Shown here in pieces: positions 1 to 6,012 of a stretch of DNA of 6,012 bases (the first letter of the stretch is position 1; the number at the start of each line of letters is the position of its first letter). Under the pieces are notes generated by a model, which had not been told where the DNA came from, ran no database searches, and was given only the letters and a program-made list of their open reading frames with translations. Source of the DNA: Acidobacteriota bacterium (GTDB lineage Bacteria > Acidobacteriota > Polarisedimenticolia > Polarisedimenticolales > Polarisedimenticolaceae). Location: assembly GCA_011773795.1 (NCBI GenBank), contig WVWW01000124.1, positions 317 to 6,328 on the forward strand. Reading direction: 5' to 3'. The position numbers and the translations under genes were made by a program.

Positions 1-492
1 GCGAATGCGGCGACGCCGTGCACGGACGCGCTGGCTCCGGACGGCGGCTGGTCGCACTCTGCCGGTAACGACTGCGACGACGAGAATGCGACCAACTACC
101 CCGGCAACACCGAAACCGTGGCCGACGGCCTGGACCAGAACTGCGACGCCGTCGACGACTGCTACCAGGACCTCGACAGCGACACCTTCGGATCGACAAC
201 GGTGATCACCGGGGACGATCTCGACTGTAACAACACGCTCGGCGAAGCCGACGACAGTACGGATTGCGATGACTCGTCAGCGACAACGTTCGTCGGCGCC
301 GCCCCGGACGACGACCCCGGCGCGTGCATGAAAGACGACGACGGCGATGAGTACGGTGACGCGACGCCCCCCGGAGGCGTCACTGCCGGTAACGATTGCG
401 ACGACACGGACCCGCTCATTCATCCCGGGGCCATCGAGGTGTGCGACGGCGTCGACAACAACTGCGACGGCACGACTGACGAGGGCTGCTAA
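1..492 (+). CDS. MopE-type metal-binding repeat protein, 3' end only
   Basis: The frame is open from the left edge to TAA at 490-492, giving 163 C-terminal residues; the start lies outside the window. The protein is very acidic and Cys-rich. It contains repeats of the form NDCDD...P...E...DGxDxNCD: a clear copy at about residues 23-49, a degenerate one in the middle (TDCDDSSATTFVG), and a clear copy at about 130-155 that ends almost at the C-terminus (DGVDNNCDGTTDEGC). Between copies lie DxDxDxYG-like stretches (DLDSDTFG, KDDDGDEYGD). These are hallmarks of the MopE-type putative metal-binding motif family, usually found in exported or surface proteins; Asp-rich loops and Cys pairs suggest Ca2+ or other metal binding and disulfides outside the cytoplasm. 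No sorting tail such as MYXO-CTERM or LPXTG is seen. The actual ligand and function are unknown. The GTG at 118 is an internal codon, not a credible start, because the repeat pattern continues upstream. Confidence 0.85.
   Translation, partial: ANAATPCTDALAPDGGWSHSAGNDCDDENATNYPGNTETVADGLDQNCDAVDDCYQDLDSDTFGSTTVITGDDLDCNNTLGEADDSTDCDDSSATTFVGAAPDDDPGACMKDDDGDEYGDATPPGGVTAGNDCDDTDPLIHPGAIEVCDGVDNNCDGTTDEGC
61..405 (+). repeat. Coding repeat of MopE motif units
   Basis: Bases 61-81 and 385-405 are 20 of 21 identical (both read GCCGGTAACGA/TTGCGACGAC) and lie exactly 324 bases, or 108 codons, apart in the same frame. They encode the AGNDCDD start of two MopE-type units. The protein-level repeat is longer but more diverged. 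This is an in-gene tandem-motif repeat, not a mobile element. Confidence 0.6.
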
Positions 493-495
493 AAC

Positions 496-509
496 CGGCT
501 CCCGAGCCG
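496..509. terminator. Small hairpin just after the MopE-repeat gene
   Basis: CGGCT (496-500) pairs with AGCCG (505-509) around a CCCG loop, four bases after the TAA stop. On the + strand there is no T-tract after the stem, so it is at best a weak or factor-dependent terminator for the upstream gene. Read on the - strand the stem is followed by GGTTTTA, the more terminator-like direction, but no - strand gene is seen to use it. The assignment is tentative. Confidence 0.3.
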
Positions 510-681
510 ACCACAGTTCAATCGGGCCGGGCGATCTCCTGTTCAACTCACCGACACCGAGTCACGCGATGCGCGCCTACGGAGAGATCCCGGGCGCGAT
601 CGTCGCCAAGGCGCTCGAGCCGCTCGAGTCGGGCAGCGGCACGATCCGGTTGGTCGTCATGCTGCGCTGATCGGGGAAGGC

Positions 682-709
682 TTCGGTACGCCGAAAAGGG
701 AAGTAACAT
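682..709 (+). promoter_or_regulatory. Possible promoter region of the serine hydrolase gene
   Basis: TAACAT at 704-709 resembles a sigma-70 type -10 element and stands out in GC-rich surroundings; it would place the transcript start near 716 and leave a leader of about 29 bases. No good -35 box is present at the usual distance. Instead there is a short inverted repeat, TTCGG (682-686) / CCGAA (691-695), around TACG, which could be an operator or activator half-site. The rest of the 493-744 gap shows no convincing gene. Confidence 0.3.
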
Positions 710-732
710 AGGCGCCCTGGGTCAGAAGACAA

Positions 733-737
733 GAGGG
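733..737 (+). promoter_or_regulatory. Ribosome binding site of the serine hydrolase gene
   Basis: GAGGG lies 7 bases before the ATG at 745. This is good Shine-Dalgarno spacing and supports that start. Confidence 0.7.
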
Positions 738-744
738 TGAGCCG

Positions 745-2562
745 ATGTATCGTCCTGAGAGCGTGAACCGTTGGTGCGTGGTTGCCGTCCTGTTGGTCGC
801 GCTGGTTGCGTTTCCTGCAAGCGCCGCCAAGGACCCGTTCAAGGGCTTCGACAAATGGGTCGAGGAGATCATGGCCGAGTGGAACGTCCCCGGTCTCGGT
901 GTGGCGGTCGTGCACGACGGCGAGGTCCTGATGGCCCGCGGGTACGGCTACCGCAACTACGAGGAGAAGATCCCCGCCGACGGAGACACCCTGTTCGCGA
1001 TCGGTTCGAATACGAAGTCGTTCACCGCCGCCTTGCTGGGCGTCCTCGTCGACGAGGGCAAGCTCGAGTGGGACGAGCCGGTTCGGGAGTACATGCCGGA
1101 CTTCCGGCTGCACGATTCCGTCGCCACGGAGGAGATGACCGCGCGCGACCTGGTGTGCCACCGCTCCGGTCTACCACGCCACGACCTGGTCTGGTTGCAG
1201 ACCGGCTTTTCACGGACCGAGCTGTACGAGCTTCTTCGTCACCTCGAGCCGACGGCATCGTTCCGAAGCATCTTCCAGTACCAGAACCTCATGTTCATGA
1301 CCGCGGGAATCCTCGCCGAACGGGTGGCCGGGGATAGCTGGGAGGACCAGGTGCGACGTGAGCTCCTCGACCCGCTGGGTATGGTTCGCTCCAATTTCTC
1401 CGTCGACACGATGCAGCAGGACGACAACTTCTCCTACGCCTACGGCGAGGAGGACGATGTGATCGAGCGCATCCCGTTCCGCAACATCGACGCGATCGGC
1501 CCTGCCGGCTCGATCAACTCCTCGGCGAACGAGATGGCCAAGTACGTCCAGTTTCACCTCGACTACGGCAAGGTGGGCGACGAACAGATTCTCTCGGAGG
1601 CCAACGCCCGCGCGATGCAGTCCCCCCAGATGGTGCTTACCGGACCGCTCGCGGCGCGCGTCAGCGAAGACAAGGAGATCGGCCCGGCGAGCTACGGCCT
1701 CGGCCTGATGGTCAGCACTTACCGCGGGCGACCCTATGTGCGACACGGCGGCGGCATCGACGGCTTCGTCTCGGCAATGGAGTGGCTGCCGGAGGACAGG
1801 ATCGGTGTCGTCGTGCTGTCCAACACATCGGCGTCCGGAACGGTGCCCTCGCTCATCGTGCGCAACGTCTTCGACCGCCTGCTGGGCATGGAGCCGATCG
1901 ACTGGGCCGAACGCGCGCGCAAGCGCGAGAAGGAAGCCGAGGAACAGGCGGAGAAGGCCAAAGAAGAAGAGGCGAGCGGCCGCAAGGAGGGCACGGCCCC
2001 GTCCCACGCTCTGGAGGATTACGTCGGCCGCTACGAGAACCCCGCCTACGGCGTGGCCGAGTTCACCCTGGAGGACGGTGCGCTCACGGCGGACGCGATC
2101 GGATTCACCGTGCCGCTCGAGCACTACCACTACGACATCTTCGCCGTTCCCGAGGGCCTCGACGGCGTGCTCGAAGGCTTCGGCGGGTTCAAGATGACGT
2201 TCTATTACAACAAGCAGGGCGACATCGATCGTGTGACGCTGCCGCTGCAACCGGGCCTGGACGACATCGAGTTCCTGCGCCTCGGCGACGAGTCGATGAA
2301 CGACCCGGCGTTCCTCGAAAAGCTGACCGGCGATTACACGGTCGCCGGTACGGTCGTGACGGTCGCGCTTCAGGAAGATCGGTTGACGATGACCGTCCCG
2401 GGCCAGCCGACCTACACGCTCGAGCCCGACCGGGGCACGACCTTCAAGCTCGAGGGGCTCGACGGCTTCTCGGTCGAGTTCCACCTCGACGAGGGTGCCG
2501 ACCACGCGGGCGCGCTGACATCGCACCAACCCAACGGCTCGTTTCGTGCGGAACGGAAGTAG
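745..2562 (+). CDS. Exported serine hydrolase, beta-lactamase/PBP-like family
   Basis: Complete, 605 residues. The N-terminus is a Sec-type signal peptide: RW, a hydrophobic core (residues 11-23), then an ASA/A cleavage site near residue 27-28, so the enzyme probably acts in the periplasm or outside the cell. The catalytic domain (about 32-385) has the three expected motifs: SNTK with nucleophile S88 and K91, YQN at 179-181, and HGG at 334-336. An Ala/Glu/Lys-rich, probably helical linker (about 387-417) leads to a DUF3471-like beta domain (about 420-510) and a second beta-rich segment (about 525-605). Members of this broad family include esterases, D-amino-acid peptidases and carboxypeptidases; most do not confer beta-lactam resistance, and the substrate cannot be read from sequence. 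ATG 745 is chosen because it has a ribosome binding site and directly precedes the signal peptide. It has no obvious functional link to the formate dehydrogenase genes 23 bases downstream. Confidence 0.93.
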   Translation: MYRPESVNRWCVVAVLLVALVAFPASAAKDPFKGFDKWVEEIMAEWNVPGLGVAVVHDGEVLMARGYGYRNYEEKIPADGDTLFAIGSNTKSFTAALLGVLVDEGKLEWDEPVREYMPDFRLHDSVATEEMTARDLVCHRSGLPRHDLVWLQTGFSRTELYELLRHLEPTASFRSIFQYQNLMFMTAGILAERVAGDSWEDQVRRELLDPLGMVRSNFSVDTMQQDDNFSYAYGEEDDVIERIPFRNIDAIGPAGSINSSANEMAKYVQFHLDYGKVGDEQILSEANARAMQSPQMVLTGPLAARVSEDKEIGPASYGLGLMVSTYRGRPYVRHGGGIDGFVSAMEWLPEDRIGVVVLSNTSASGTVPSLIVRNVFDRLLGMEPIDWAERARKREKEAEEQAEKAKEEEASGRKEGTAPSHALEDYVGRYENPAYGVAEFTLEDGALTADAIGFTVPLEHYHYDIFAVPEGLDGVLEGFGGFKMTFYYNKQGDIDRVTLPLQPGLDDIEFLRLGDESMNDPAFLEKLTGDYTVAGTVVTVALQEDRLTMTVPGQPTYTLEPDRGTTFKLEGLDGFSVEFHLDEGADHAGALTSHQPNGSFRAERK

Positions 2563-2568
2563 CCGTTC
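2551..2568. other. Hairpin spanning the hydrolase stop codon
   Basis: GAACGG (2551-2556) and CCGTTC (2563-2568) form a perfect 6-bp inverted repeat whose loop AAGTAG contains the TAG stop. No T-tract follows, so it does not look like an intrinsic terminator. It could be a weak terminator, an mRNA stabilising hairpin or an operator just upstream of the TAACAT element of the next gene. Confidence 0.35.
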
Positions 2569-2572
2569 GGTG

Positions 2573-2578
2573 TAACAT
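2573..2578 (+). promoter_or_regulatory. Possible -10 element for fdhB, leaderless start
   Basis: TAACAT sits 7 bases before the ATG at 2586, so a transcript driven by it would begin at or very near the start codon. No Shine-Dalgarno sequence is visible before that ATG (the preceding bases read CATCGACGGT), which fits a leaderless message. The same 7-mer GTAACAT occurs upstream of the hydrolase gene at 703-709. No convincing -35 box is seen, so this is tentative. Confidence 0.3.
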
Positions 2579-2585
2579 CGACGGT

Positions 2586-4286
2586 ATGGATCCCAGTCAG
2601 ATCTCACCGATCGACGCCAAGCGGCGCGAGGAGGTGCTGCACGCGGTGCGGGACTTCCCGCGCGAGCCGCACCGGCTTCTCGACGCGCTGCACCTCGTGC
2701 GCGACGCCTGTGGCGCCATCGACGCGACGGCGGAGAAGGCGATCGCCGAGCACTTCGGCCTGATGCACGGGCGTGTCGCCGAAACGGTTTCGTTCTACGC
2801 CTACCTGACGCACGGGCGGAAGCTCATCCGGCCGTGCACGGGCCTGTCGTGCGTGCTGCGCGGCGGGGACGAGCTTCATTCGGCGCTCCGGAAGGAGCCC
2901 GCCGGAGACTGGACCGTGCTCGAGGCGCCCTGCCTCGGTCGCTGCGAGATGGCGCCGGTCGCGCTCGTCGGTTCCGAGGTCGTACCGCATGCCACGTCCG
3001 AGGGTTGTCATGAATCGGCGAAGCGGGTCGGCGACGGCTCGCTCCTCGGCCCGATCGGCGAGCCGCAATCTCGGGAATGGAGGTCGATTCCGCTCGGTGA
3101 GTCTCTACCTGATCTCGACGCCTGGAAAGCGGCCGGTGGTCTCGAGGCTCTCGAGAAGGTGAGTTCCGGTGAGCTCACGGCTGAGCAGGTCATCGAGGAG
3201 CTGAACGAAGCCGGACTCGTCGGTTGCGGCGGCGCCGGGTTCCCGACCGGACGCAAGTGGAGCTTCATGCTCGGCCAGCGCGCCGAGGGCCGGACGGTCG
3301 TCGTCAACGCGGACGAGGGCGAACCGGGGACGTTCAAGGATCGCTGGATCCTGGAGCGCAACCCCTACGCGATGCTGGAGGGGGCGTTGATCGCGGCACG
3401 CGCGCTGAAGGCCGCCGAGATCATCGTCTACGTCCGCGAGGAATACGACGAATCGATTCGCCGTTGTGGGCAAGCGATCGACGAACTCGAGGAAGCCGGT
3501 CTGCTCGACGGGGTCGAGACTCGCGTTGCCGTCGGAGCCGGCGCCTACATCTGCGGCGAGGAGACGGCGCTGCTCGAGTCGCTCGAGGGCCGCCGCGGCA
3601 TGCCGCGGCTCAAGCCGCCCTACCCCATCGAGTCCGGCTACCTGGGTCGCCCGACGCTGATCAACAACGTCGAGACGCTGGCCCACGTGCCGGCCATCCT
3701 GCGCGAGGGTTCGAACTGGTTCGCCGGACTCGGCGTCCGCGGCGGCAAGGGCGTGCGTCTGTTCTCGCTCTCCGGCGATGTCGAACGGCCCGGTGTCTAC
3801 GAGTTGCCCGTCGGTACGACGGCACGCGAGCTGATCGAGGAGCACGGCGGCGGGGTGAGAGACGGCAAGAAGATCAAGGCCTGGATCCCCGGCGGCGCGG
3901 CGACGGGTTTCCTCTCGCCGGAAGAGCTGGACGTTCCGATGGACGTCGCGCCGCTACGCGAGGCCGGGGGGGCGCTGGGCTCCGCCGCGGTCATCGTGTT
4001 GGACGAGACGCGCAGTGTCCGCGAGGCCTGCGTCGAGCTGATGCGCTTCTTCGAGGAGGAATCCTGTCAGCAGTGCACGCCCTGCCGGCTGGGGACGCGG
4101 GCGCTGCATCATCTGCTGAGGCGTGGCGACGCGGAGATCCCCGAGGGGGCACCCGGGTTCATCCGGCGCGTTGACGAAGCGCTCCAACAGACATCCATTT
4201 GCGGACTGGGGATGGCGGCGGGAATCCCGCTGCAAACGGGTATAAAGTTCTTCCCGGAGGAGTTCAAAGGGTTCCACGATGGCTGA
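2586..4286 (+). CDS. fdhB: NAD-dependent formate dehydrogenase beta subunit (NuoE-NuoF fusion)
   Basis: Complete, 566 residues, cytoplasmic, with no signal peptide. This is the diaphorase half of the enzyme: it takes electrons from the alpha subunit and reduces NAD+ through FMN. Residues about 10-150 are a NuoE/FdsG-type thioredoxin-like domain with [2Fe-2S] ligands C84, C89, C116 and C120 (CTGLSC and CLGRC). Residues about 185-560 are NuoF/FdsB: a glycine-rich FMN/NAD motif (GCGGAGFPTGRKW, 213-225), NADEGEPGTFKDR (241-253), GAGAYICGEE (317-326), an SLBB-type segment near 388-435, and [4Fe-4S] ligands C494, C497, C500 and C539 (CQQCTPC...C). NuoE and NuoF are usually separate proteins (FdsG and FdsB in FdsABG enzymes); the fusion is typical of the dimeric FDH1 type. 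The frame is open far upstream of ATG 2586, but that stretch overlaps the hydrolase and has no NuoE similarity. The stop overlaps the start of the alpha-subunit gene by 8 bases, so the two are cotranslated. Confidence 0.95.
   Translation: MDPSQISPIDAKRREEVLHAVRDFPREPHRLLDALHLVRDACGAIDATAEKAIAEHFGLMHGRVAETVSFYAYLTHGRKLIRPCTGLSCVLRGGDELHSALRKEPAGDWTVLEAPCLGRCEMAPVALVGSEVVPHATSEGCHESAKRVGDGSLLGPIGEPQSREWRSIPLGESLPDLDAWKAAGGLEALEKVSSGELTAEQVIEELNEAGLVGCGGAGFPTGRKWSFMLGQRAEGRTVVVNADEGEPGTFKDRWILERNPYAMLEGALIAARALKAAEIIVYVREEYDESIRRCGQAIDELEEAGLLDGVETRVAVGAGAYICGEETALLESLEGRRGMPRLKPPYPIESGYLGRPTLINNVETLAHVPAILREGSNWFAGLGVRGGKGVRLFSLSGDVERPGVYELPVGTTARELIEEHGGGVRDGKKIKAWIPGGAATGFLSPEELDVPMDVAPLREAGGALGSAAVIVLDETRSVREACVELMRFFEEESCQQCTPCRLGTRALHHLLRRGDAEIPEGAPGFIRRVDEALQQTSICGLGMAAGIPLQTGIKFFPEEFKGFHDG
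4266..4271 (+). promoter_or_regulatory. Ribosome binding site of fdhA inside fdhB
   Basis: AAAGGG lies 7 bases before ATG 4279; a stronger GGAGGAG at 4256-4262 is too far (16 bases) to be the main site. Together with the ATGGCTGA start/stop overlap this indicates translational coupling and near equal expression of the two subunits. Confidence 0.55.
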
Positions 4287-6012
4287 CGTCACGTTCACGC
4301 TGGACGGCTCGACCGTCACCGGTCGCCGAGGGCAGACAATCCTGCAGGTGATGCAGGCGCACCAGCGCAACGTGCCCAACCTGTGCAACGACCCGCGGCT
4401 GGATCCCTACGGAGGCTGCCGCACCTGTGTCGTCGAAGTCGAGGGATCGCCCCGGCCGGTACCCGCCTGCGCGACGCCGATTGCCGAAGGGATGGTCGTC
4501 CGCTCCGAGAGCGGGCCGGTCGAGGACTATCGCAAAACGCTCGTCGAGCTGCTGATGATGGAGCATCTCGGCGGCGAGGGCGACGGGGTCGGCCACGACG
4601 ACCTGGCGCTGCTCGCCCGCGATTACGACGTCGAACCGCTGTTCGAGCTCCCGTCGCATCGACGTCCCTACAAAGACCGCAACGAGTTCATCGGCCTGGA
4701 CGCCGACAACTGCATCCTCTGCAACCGCTGCGTGCGCTACTGCGAAGAGGTCATGCTCTGCTCGGCGCTGACGCTGACGGGCAAGGGGCCCGGCGGCCAC
4801 ATCCAGCCGACTCGCGGCGAGTCGTTCCTCGATACCGACTGCGAGCTCTGCGGCGGGTGCGTGTCGACCTGCCCGACCGGCGCGCTCTACGACAAGCGCG
4901 CGCTGGGTACGCAGGATACGCAGGTCGCCAAGACCACGACCACCTGCACGTACTGCGGCGTCGGCTGCCAGCTCGACCTGCACGTGGAGGACAACAAGAT
5001 CGTCAAGGTCGGCACCCGGATCGGCGCCCCGGTCTCGGAGGGCAACCTCTGCGTCAAGGGCCGCTTCGCGTTCGACTTCGTCGACCACCCGGACCGTCTA
5101 AAGATGCCCCTGGTCCGCAACGATGCCGGCGAGCTCGTCGAGGCGAGCTGGGACGATGCGCTCGACCGCGTCGCGGAAGGGCTGAACGGCGTCCGCGAGC
5201 GCCACGGCTCGCAGAAGCTCGCGTTCCTCACGTCGAGCCGTTGCACCAACGAAGAGAACTACCTGCTGCAGAAACTGGCGCGCGGGGTGATGGGCACGAA
5301 CAGCGTGCACTCCTGCGCGGCCACGTGACACGCGCCGACGGTCTACGGCCTGGTCAGGTCGTTGGGTGCGGGGGCGATGACCAACAGCATCGCCGAGATC
5401 GAGAACGCCGACTTCCTTTTCGTGATCGGCTCGAACACGACCGAGGCGCACCCCGTCATCGCTCTGCGCATGAAGAAGGCCGCGCGCCGCGGTGCCACGA
5501 TCGTCGTTGCCGACCCGCGCAAGATCTGGCTGACCAAGCTGGCCAAGTACCACCTGCAACTACAGCCGGGTACGGACGTCTGGCTGATCAACGCACTGAT
5601 GCACGTGATCGTGACGGAGGACCTGGTCGATCACGTTTACATCCGAGAGCACGCGGAGGACTTCGAGGCCGTCAAGGAGGTCGTGCTGCGTTACCCGCCG
5701 GAGGAGGCGGAGAAGGTCACCGGCGTGCCCGCCGACCTGATCCGCAAGACGGCGCGCGAGTACGCGACCACGGACCGGGCCGGTGTTTACTACACGCTGG
5801 GCATCACGGAGCACACGACCGGCGTCGACAACGTGCTGTCGCTCTGCAACATGGTCGTGATGACCGGGCACCTCGGGCGCGAGTCCGCCGGCATGAACCC
5901 GCTGCGCGGCCAGAACAACGTGCAGGGCGCCAACGACATGGGCAACAACCCGATCTACCACGCGGGTTACCAGAAGGTCGAGGATCCCGAAGTGCGGGAG
6001 AAGTTTTCGGAG
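4279..6012 (+). CDS. fdhA: Formate dehydrogenase alpha subunit, selenocysteine-containing, 3' partial
   Basis: The window holds 578 codons, and the gene runs off the right edge; family members are usually about 900-1000 residues. It catalyses formate/CO2 interconversion at a bis-MGD molybdenum or tungsten centre in the cytoplasm. Domains: [2Fe-2S] ferredoxin (C36, C47, C50, C64); a region around H96 where relatives usually have a His/Cys [4Fe-4S] cluster but no cysteines occur here; two [4Fe-4S] ferredoxin motifs (C145/C148/C151/C155 and C188/C191/C194/C198); the molybdopterin oxidoreductase Fe4S4 domain (C223, C226, C230, C258) with the conserved lysine in CVKGRF (K260); then the molybdopterin domain. 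Codon 350 is TGA (5326-5328), read as selenocysteine in CAATUHAPTV, followed by the active-site histidine H351. R543 in NPLRGQNNVQGA matches Arg333 of E. coli FdhF; the Sec-to-Arg spacing is 193 residues in both. No other stop interrupts the frame. Metal choice and physiological direction cannot be told from sequence. Confidence 0.96.
5326..5328 (+). other. Selenocysteine codon (UGA), residue 350 of FdhA
   Basis: The TGA occupies the metal-ligating Cys/Sec position of formate dehydrogenases. The codon before it encodes Thr in SCAAT, and the codons after it encode HAPTVYGL, the expected active-site sequence. The open frame and strong family similarity (SNTTEAHPVI, VVADPR, GITEHTTG, RGQNNVQGANDMG) continue to the window edge. 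Decoding would need SelA, SelB, SelC and SelD elsewhere in the genome, which cannot be seen here. Confidence 0.93.
5335..5365 (+). promoter_or_regulatory. Bacterial SECIS element
   Basis: Directly downstream of the UGA, GGCCT (5347-5351) pairs with AGGTC (5356-5360; one G-U pair) around a GGTC tetraloop (5352-5355). A lower stem CCGAC (5335-5339) pairs with GTTGG (5361-5365; one G-U pair), leaving a one-sided bulge GGTCTAC (5340-5346). The GGUC apical loop is the same as in E. coli fdhF, where SelB recognises it along with a bulged U. The loop begins after 23 bases from the UGA, compared with 18 in E. coli as I recall it, and inside the range known for bacterial SECIS elements. The fold was made by hand; an alternative outer stem CCGACG/CGTTGG (5335-5340/5360-5365) competes for C5360. 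Confidence 0.75.

Noticed and set aside
569..670. Possible 33-residue small gene in the gap before the hydrolase
   Set aside because: There is no ribosome binding site before ATG 569, no recognisable product, and the frame is part of a longer shadow frame extending from inside the upstream gene.
682..695. TTCGG/CCGAA inverted repeat as an intrinsic terminator
   Set aside because: The stem is only 5 bp and there is no T-tract on either strand; it is described only as part of a possible promoter region.
1782..2585. N-terminal extension of the NuoE-NuoF protein by 268 codons in the same open frame
   Set aside because: It overlaps the clearly coding hydrolase gene, is Arg/Gly-rich out-of-frame-type sequence, and the NuoE domain begins just after ATG 2586.
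1210..2607. 465-codon open frame on the - strand
   Set aside because: It is antisense to the hydrolase, which has a signal peptide and all catalytic motifs. The - strand product is an Arg/Val/His-rich low-information sequence, as expected from the GC-rich codon pattern.
4264..5088. 274-codon open frame on the - strand
   Set aside because: It is antisense to the iron-sulfur domains of FdhA with no recognisable motif; a shadow of GC-rich codon use.
5326..5328. TGA as a true stop or inactivating mutation (pseudogene)
   Set aside because: It falls exactly on the known Cys/Sec position, the frame stays open and well conserved for 228 codons afterwards, and a SECIS-like hairpin follows; a random nonsense mutation would not give all three.

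Overview
This is a GC-rich window from an unidentified bacterium with four protein-coding genes, all on the + strand. No RNA genes, insertion sequences or CRISPR arrays were seen. The first gene carries MopE-type metal-binding repeats (NDCDD...DGxDxNCD). That family is common in Myxococcota and other former Deltaproteobacteria and in related GC-rich lineages such as Acidobacteriota, so I place the organism loosely there. The window alone does not settle the taxon.

Layout: 1-492 is the 3' end of a secreted-type, Asp/Cys-rich MopE-repeat protein. 493-744 is a 252-base intergenic stretch with two small inverted repeats, a TAACAT -10-like element and a ribosome binding site. 745-2562 is a complete exported serine hydrolase of the beta-lactamase/penicillin-binding-protein-like family with extra C-terminal beta domains. 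2563-2585 is a very short gap holding half of a stop-codon hairpin and a second TAACAT element. 2586-4286 encodes a fused NuoE-NuoF diaphorase subunit. 4279-6012, running off the right edge, encodes the catalytic subunit of a molybdenum/tungsten formate dehydrogenase.

The last two genes overlap by 8 bases and form a two-subunit NAD-dependent formate dehydrogenase. Formate is oxidised (or CO2 reduced) at a bis-molybdopterin-guanine-dinucleotide metal centre in the alpha subunit. Electrons then pass along iron-sulfur clusters to the FMN/NAD site of the fused beta subunit. The architecture resembles the dimeric FDH1 type of Methylorubrum.

The main point of interest is that the catalytic subunit is interrupted by an in-frame TGA at 5326-5328, exactly at the active-site Cys/Sec position. 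The frame stays open for 228 more codons with full family similarity. A hairpin with a GGTC apical loop lies just downstream. I read this as selenocysteine at residue 350 with a bacterial SECIS element, not as a broken gene; an annotation that treats TGA as stop would wrongly end the gene at 349 residues. A second unusual feature is that the N-terminal electron-transfer module has no cysteines where most relatives carry a His/Cys-ligated [4Fe-4S] cluster.
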